A stretch of DNA of 64,000 bases from Solimicrobium silvestre (lineage in GTDB: Bacteria > Pseudomonadota > Gammaproteobacteria > Burkholderiales > Burkholderiaceae_D), in the NCBI RefSeq assembly GCF_002976435.1, contig NZ_PUGF01000003.1:124001-188000 (forward strand), in the 5' to 3' direction. How positions within the stretch are numbered: position 1 is the first letter of the stretch; each line of letters starts with the position of its first letter. The notes beneath the pieces are model-generated. The model did not search any database. It was not told where the DNA came from and saw only the letters and a list, made by a program, of their open reading frames with translations. Shown here piece by piece: positions 61,378-64,000 of the stretch. The position numbers and the translations under genes are program-made.

Positions 61378-61728
61378 TCACCTTGACCGTGTTCGAGAGG
61401 CTGGTGTTAATGGATCCACCCCACCAGAGCGCTTTATTTTGGCCGTCGTAGCAAACCCCGCCGGCTTCAAACCACCGGATTTCTTCAATTCGGTAAACAT
61501 TTGCTCGGCACTGGGAGGGATATCTAAGAAGACACGAATTCCAAGGTCCGACAACATTTTCAATGTCAACCCCATTTGAACGGTCTCTTTGCCGTGCTCG
61601 ACGTCAGAAACGAATTGTTTACTCACTTTGCAGATGCCTGCCATATCATCAATACGGATCCCGCTCGAACGCCTGGTAGCGCGAACAGCAAACCCAACAT
61701 CGGCAACAGATTCCAAATTAATAATCAT
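61378..61728 (-). CDS. hipB: HipB-like HTH antitoxin, second module
   Basis: 116 residues from the ATG at 61728, chosen because GGGGG lies at the right distance and because an upstream ATG (61782) would run the coding region through an operator. The HTH (VGFAVRATRRSSGIRIDDMAGICKVSKQFVSDVEHGKETVQMGLTLKML) is typical of HipB. The C-terminal tail (KKSGGLKPAGFATTAK) is basic. It represses its own operon via the palindromes upstream. Confidence 0.88.
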   Translation of the reverse strand: MIINLESVADVGFAVRATRRSSGIRIDDMAGICKVSKQFVSDVEHGKETVQMGLTLKMLSDLGIRVFLDIPPSAEQMFTELKKSGGLKPAGFATTAKIKRSGGVDPLTPASRTRSR

Positions 61729-61743
61729 AGACACCCCCAAAAT

Positions 61744-61915
61744 AATTCCTATATACGTAGGAATTATATCGTATTTATCCAAAAAAAATCACACTAATTC
61801 CTACGTACGTAGGAATTAGTGTGAGTAAATTCAATAAATCATGAGATAATCCTACGACCGTAGGAATAAATTATTATAAACATGATTAAGTGAAGGTGAA
61901 TCCTACGATCATAGG
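61744..61915. promoter_or_regulatory. array of four HipB-type operators
   Basis: Palindromes of TCCTACGnnCGTAGGA type have centres at ~61754, 61806, 61857 and 61908. They are 51-52 bp apart, close to five helical turns. The second, at 61789-61824, is a perfect 36-bp palindrome centred on CCTACGTACGTAGG. The arrangement allows cooperative, same-face binding of the antitoxin. Confidence 0.85.
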
Positions 61916-62221
61916 AACTCCATAAAATTCAAGCGTCCATCTTTGCAACTTTGTGATTAACAGTATTCGGGTAATAACCTATTTACTAACAAAGCACTTT
62001 CCTGGCACTGTGTGACTCGTAATTGGAACTAGTCGTCTGTTATTTTTTGCAATGGATGCAGGGAGCGGAGGATTGTGGTTTTGGCTACTGACGAATAGGA
62101 TAGTGAGTCTGTTGACGAAAATTATTATTACGGCAATCTAAAATGGCTGCATATTATTCCAACTCATTGATTTATAAAGAATATTTTTCGATAGATGGAC
62201 TTGAACCGCCGACCACAAACT
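61916..62221. other. intergenic region, nothing recognised
   Basis: 306 bases between the operators and the MITE end; no gene or strong structure. Confidence 0.4.
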
Positions 62222-62279
62222 AGATCCCCGCCTACGCGAGGATGACGTTACACAGTTTTTGGCTTAACTGAACGGCATT
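62222..62279. mobile_element. single end of the 245-bp MITE
   Basis: 58 bases match one terminus of the element at 14864 in reverse orientation (CGCCTACGCGAGGATGACG...GGCTTAACTGAACGGCATT). The other end is not found within the window near it. It abuts the broken fic gene. Confidence 0.8.
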
Positions 62280-62560
62280 AGAGCCATTACAGGCTTTTGA
62301 TTGAACCAGTCTAAAAATAGGTGCATCTCTTGATTTAACTTGTCGGCTGGTAGCGCCAGACACAACTTACATTGCGCCAGTCGCATCATCACGCCAAGAG
62401 CCAGTGCGAATTGTTGACAGGTTGCTGTAACCGGTTGGAAAAAGTTCGGCATGCCAAGCAAACAAGCGATCCTGAGTGAAGAATTTTCCAAAATTAGTGG
62501 TCGCACCCAGTACCATCTCGACTATGCCATCCACGTGGCGCTCTGCGTTATCAGTGCAAA
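62280..62560 (-). pseudogene. fic-family gene remnant
   Basis: One frame reads HVDGIVEMVLGATTNFG, FTQDRLFAWHAELFPTG and IRTGSWRDDATGAM, the segment before the Fic core of Fic/DUF4172 proteins. A stop follows where the family has Gln (CAA to TAA). Further on another frame gives PADKLNQEMHLFLDWFN. The N-terminus is lost at the sheath-gene side and the Fic active site at the MITE side. Confidence 0.75.
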
Positions 62561-62562
62561 AA

Positions 62563-64000
62563 TCAGCCAGAATTTGCCTGGACTTGCTGGAAGGTGATGG
62601 TAATAAATTCAGCAGGGTGAACCACACAAACCTGAACAGTCACATTCAAAATTCCATTCAAAACATCGTCACCAGTCATTGTTGTACCAAGCCCGACACT
62701 CACGTTAAAGGCATCCGCAGGAGTCGCTCCAATTAACCCGCCTTCTTTCCACACGCTCGTCAAAAAACTATCGACCGTGCTTTTTATCGCAGCCCACGTA
62801 TTGGCATCATTAGGTTCAAATACATAAGAACGTGCTGCTAATTTTATAGATTGTTCTAAAAAAATCATCATTCGTCGCACAGAGAGATAACGCCAATCTT
62901 GACTGTTGCCGTCGAGCGTTCTGGCTCCCCAGATTAGAATTCCCTGACCTGGAAATGATCGAATAGCGTTAATAGATTTTCCAGATACGGCATCTACATT
63001 TAAATTTGCTTGCTGACTATCCGACAGATTAATGGGAAGACTAACCGCACCAACAATCGAGGTATTTGCTGGGGAATTCCAGACACCTGCCATATTGTCG
63101 TTAACTGTATACACACCGGCCATCGCACCGCTTGGAGGCAAAATATTGGCCTCTGCTAAAACTAGGTTGATGATTTTACTGTAGAGCGGGCTCGCGTCAA
63201 TAAGGTCGGCCTGCAACTGACTATTTGTCTTTGGATCTGATGGCGGCGTCTCGATCATTGATAAAATCTGGCCAGCAACAGGATTGGGATTACTCGGCGG
63301 ATTGAGAATGGCGGCAAGTTGCTTGATGTCGCCTCCAAACAGATTCGTAAAATCTACATCTCCCGATTGCATAATCGTTGTGCCAATAAATGGATAATAA
63401 CTTATGCCGTAATTCAGTCCAAGACTTCCAGTACTATTCCGAAAATTTTGGATATTGGTAGTGTACATAATTGGATCTGGATTAACTCCACCAATGACAT
63501 CTAAGAGACATACTGCGGTTTGCATCTTAGCAGCCTGCAAAAGCATACTCTGCATGAGTTTCTCATTATCTGGCAAAGATAATAGCGTCGCGTCCGGGCA
63601 AATGTACATCGTTGGTTCCATCTCATTTAATAGCAAAGAAAGACCACGCTGTAAGTCGGATAATTGGACGTTAGGATTGACCACATTAACATTCGGACCT
63701 GAGACTGGTTTGCCACTTGGTGGACCATATGTACCAACGGAAACAATGTATGCATTTGCACCGCCGTTTTGAAAAAAGAGGCGAACGCTGTTGTACATGT
63801 AATAGATCGTATTTGGATCTGGCAGGACAGAATAATAAACTCCGTCAATTAAGACATAGTCGCCAGCTGTTGGAACGCCAATTTGCGCAACCAAATAGTA
63901 TTCAGGATTATATTGCTTCGCCGGATCAGCTGGCGGCGGTGGATCTGGCAACATAAAAATTGCTTGAAACTCTGCAAAGGAAGTAATTAAAGATGGGATA
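62563..64000 (-). CDS. contractile tail-sheath protein, 5' end beyond the window
   Basis: The open frame runs off the right edge; an ATG at 63954 is internal because coding continues upstream (IPSLITSFAEFQAIF). Sheath features include NSVRLFFQNGGANAYIVSVG, EPTMYICPDATLLS, VIWGARTLDG-like (ILIWGARTLDG), WRYLSVRRMMIFLEQSI and PAEFITITFQQ at the C-terminus. This matches sheaths of phage tail-like contractile injection systems (eCIS/Afp type). It is the last gene of a minus-strand operon that should continue to the right. Confidence 0.88.
   Translation of the reverse strand, partial: IPSLITSFAEFQAIFMLPDPPPPADPAKQYNPEYYLVAQIGVPTAGDYVLIDGVYYSVLPDPNTIYYMYNSVRLFFQNGGANAYIVSVGTYGPPSGKPVSGPNVNVVNPNVQLSDLQRGLSLLLNEMEPTMYICPDATLLSLPDNEKLMQSMLLQAAKMQTAVCLLDVIGGVNPDPIMYTTNIQNFRNSTGSLGLNYGISYYPFIGTTIMQSGDVDFTNLFGGDIKQLAAILNPPSNPNPVAGQILSMIETPPSDPKTNSQLQADLIDASPLYSKIINLVLAEANILPPSGAMAGVYTVNDNMAGVWNSPANTSIVGAVSLPINLSDSQQANLNVDAVSGKSINAIRSFPGQGILIWGARTLDGNSQDWRYLSVRRMMIFLEQSIKLAARSYVFEPNDANTWAAIKSTVDSFLTSVWKEGGLIGATPADAFNVSVGLGTTMTGDDVLNGILNVTVQVCVVHPAEFITITFQQVQANSG

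Noticed and set aside
62264-62506. 80-residue open frame on the minus strand
   Set aside because: It runs from fic debris into the MITE inverted repeat; its tail MALMPFS is encoded by the element end. It is a by-product of the pseudogene.
1-64000. CRISPR array, rRNA, tRNA
   Set aside because: No regularly spaced direct repeats with unique spacers, and no rRNA or cloverleaf sequence was recognised.

Overview
This 64 kb window looks chromosomal and comes from a Gram-negative proteobacterium, probably beta- or gammaproteobacterial. The evidence is lipoproteins with lipoboxes, a TonB-dependent receptor, type II secretion pseudopilins, an HD-GYP/hybrid-kinase pair, and GGAG-type ribosome sites. 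Base composition is moderate (about mid-40s % GC by eye). I see no rRNA, tRNA or CRISPR array. The region is accessory in character: many toxin-antitoxin modules, repeats, gene fragments and secreted or effector-like proteins.

Layout. 1-1.8 kb: minus-strand operon (SnoaL-like protein, alpha/beta hydrolase, MmyB-type regulator). 2-9.3 kb: PilZ protein, a cargo-like protein whose N-terminus resembles those of contractile-injection-system cargo, a potassium channel with a zinc ribbon, a GIY-YIG-like protein, a secreted RCC1-ankyrin protein and a lipoprotein. 9.7-17.6 kb: MazEF, small envelope proteins, a FrnE-like DsbA protein, a HipBA module, a LysM/transglycosylase protein with an overlapping periplasmic partner, and a frameshifted RelE-like toxin with an intact BrnA-like antitoxin. 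Three copies of a 144-bp palindromic repeat and a 245-bp MITE with a 12-bp target duplication sit in between. 17.6-25 kb: debris of a P4-like satellite (primase fragment, C4-like RNA leader, small gene), then a probable defence island: a Rad50-like ATPase, a GHKL-ATPase/PD-(D/E)XK protein and an HTH regulator.

25-32 kb: a TonB-dependent receptor, an OmpA-like lipoprotein and a truncated second receptor copy whose differences cluster in one putative loop. 32-39 kb: VOC protein, a 1.47-kresidue hybrid histidine kinase with its HD-GYP regulator, and an SDR enzyme whose 3' end runs into receptor debris. 39.6-47.2 kb: a tightly packed six-gene operon (three glycosyltransferases, a deacetylase, an Fe/2OG oxygenase, a TupA-like ATP-grasp), then a small acidic protein and a second ATP-grasp. 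I read this as an uncharacterised glycoconjugate or small-molecule pathway.

47.3-54 kb: a free-standing secreted S53 propeptide, an unknown HDxxH protein, GspI-J-K pseudopilins and a full S53 (sedolisin) protease. 54.8-59.8 kb: TPR-sulfotransferase, ParD/RelE-type toxin-antitoxin pair, a second copy of the C4-like leader and its gene, and a Sel1 protein. 60-62 kb: a second HipBA module with four evenly spaced operator palindromes. 62.2-64 kb: a MITE end, a broken fic gene and the 3' part of a contractile tail-sheath gene, so an injection-system (eCIS-like) cluster probably continues past the right edge.

The strongest leads are the glycosyl/ATP-grasp operon, the orphan propeptide beside its protease, the truncated receptor cassette, the covarying C4-like RNA leaders, and the contractile-injection-system parts.
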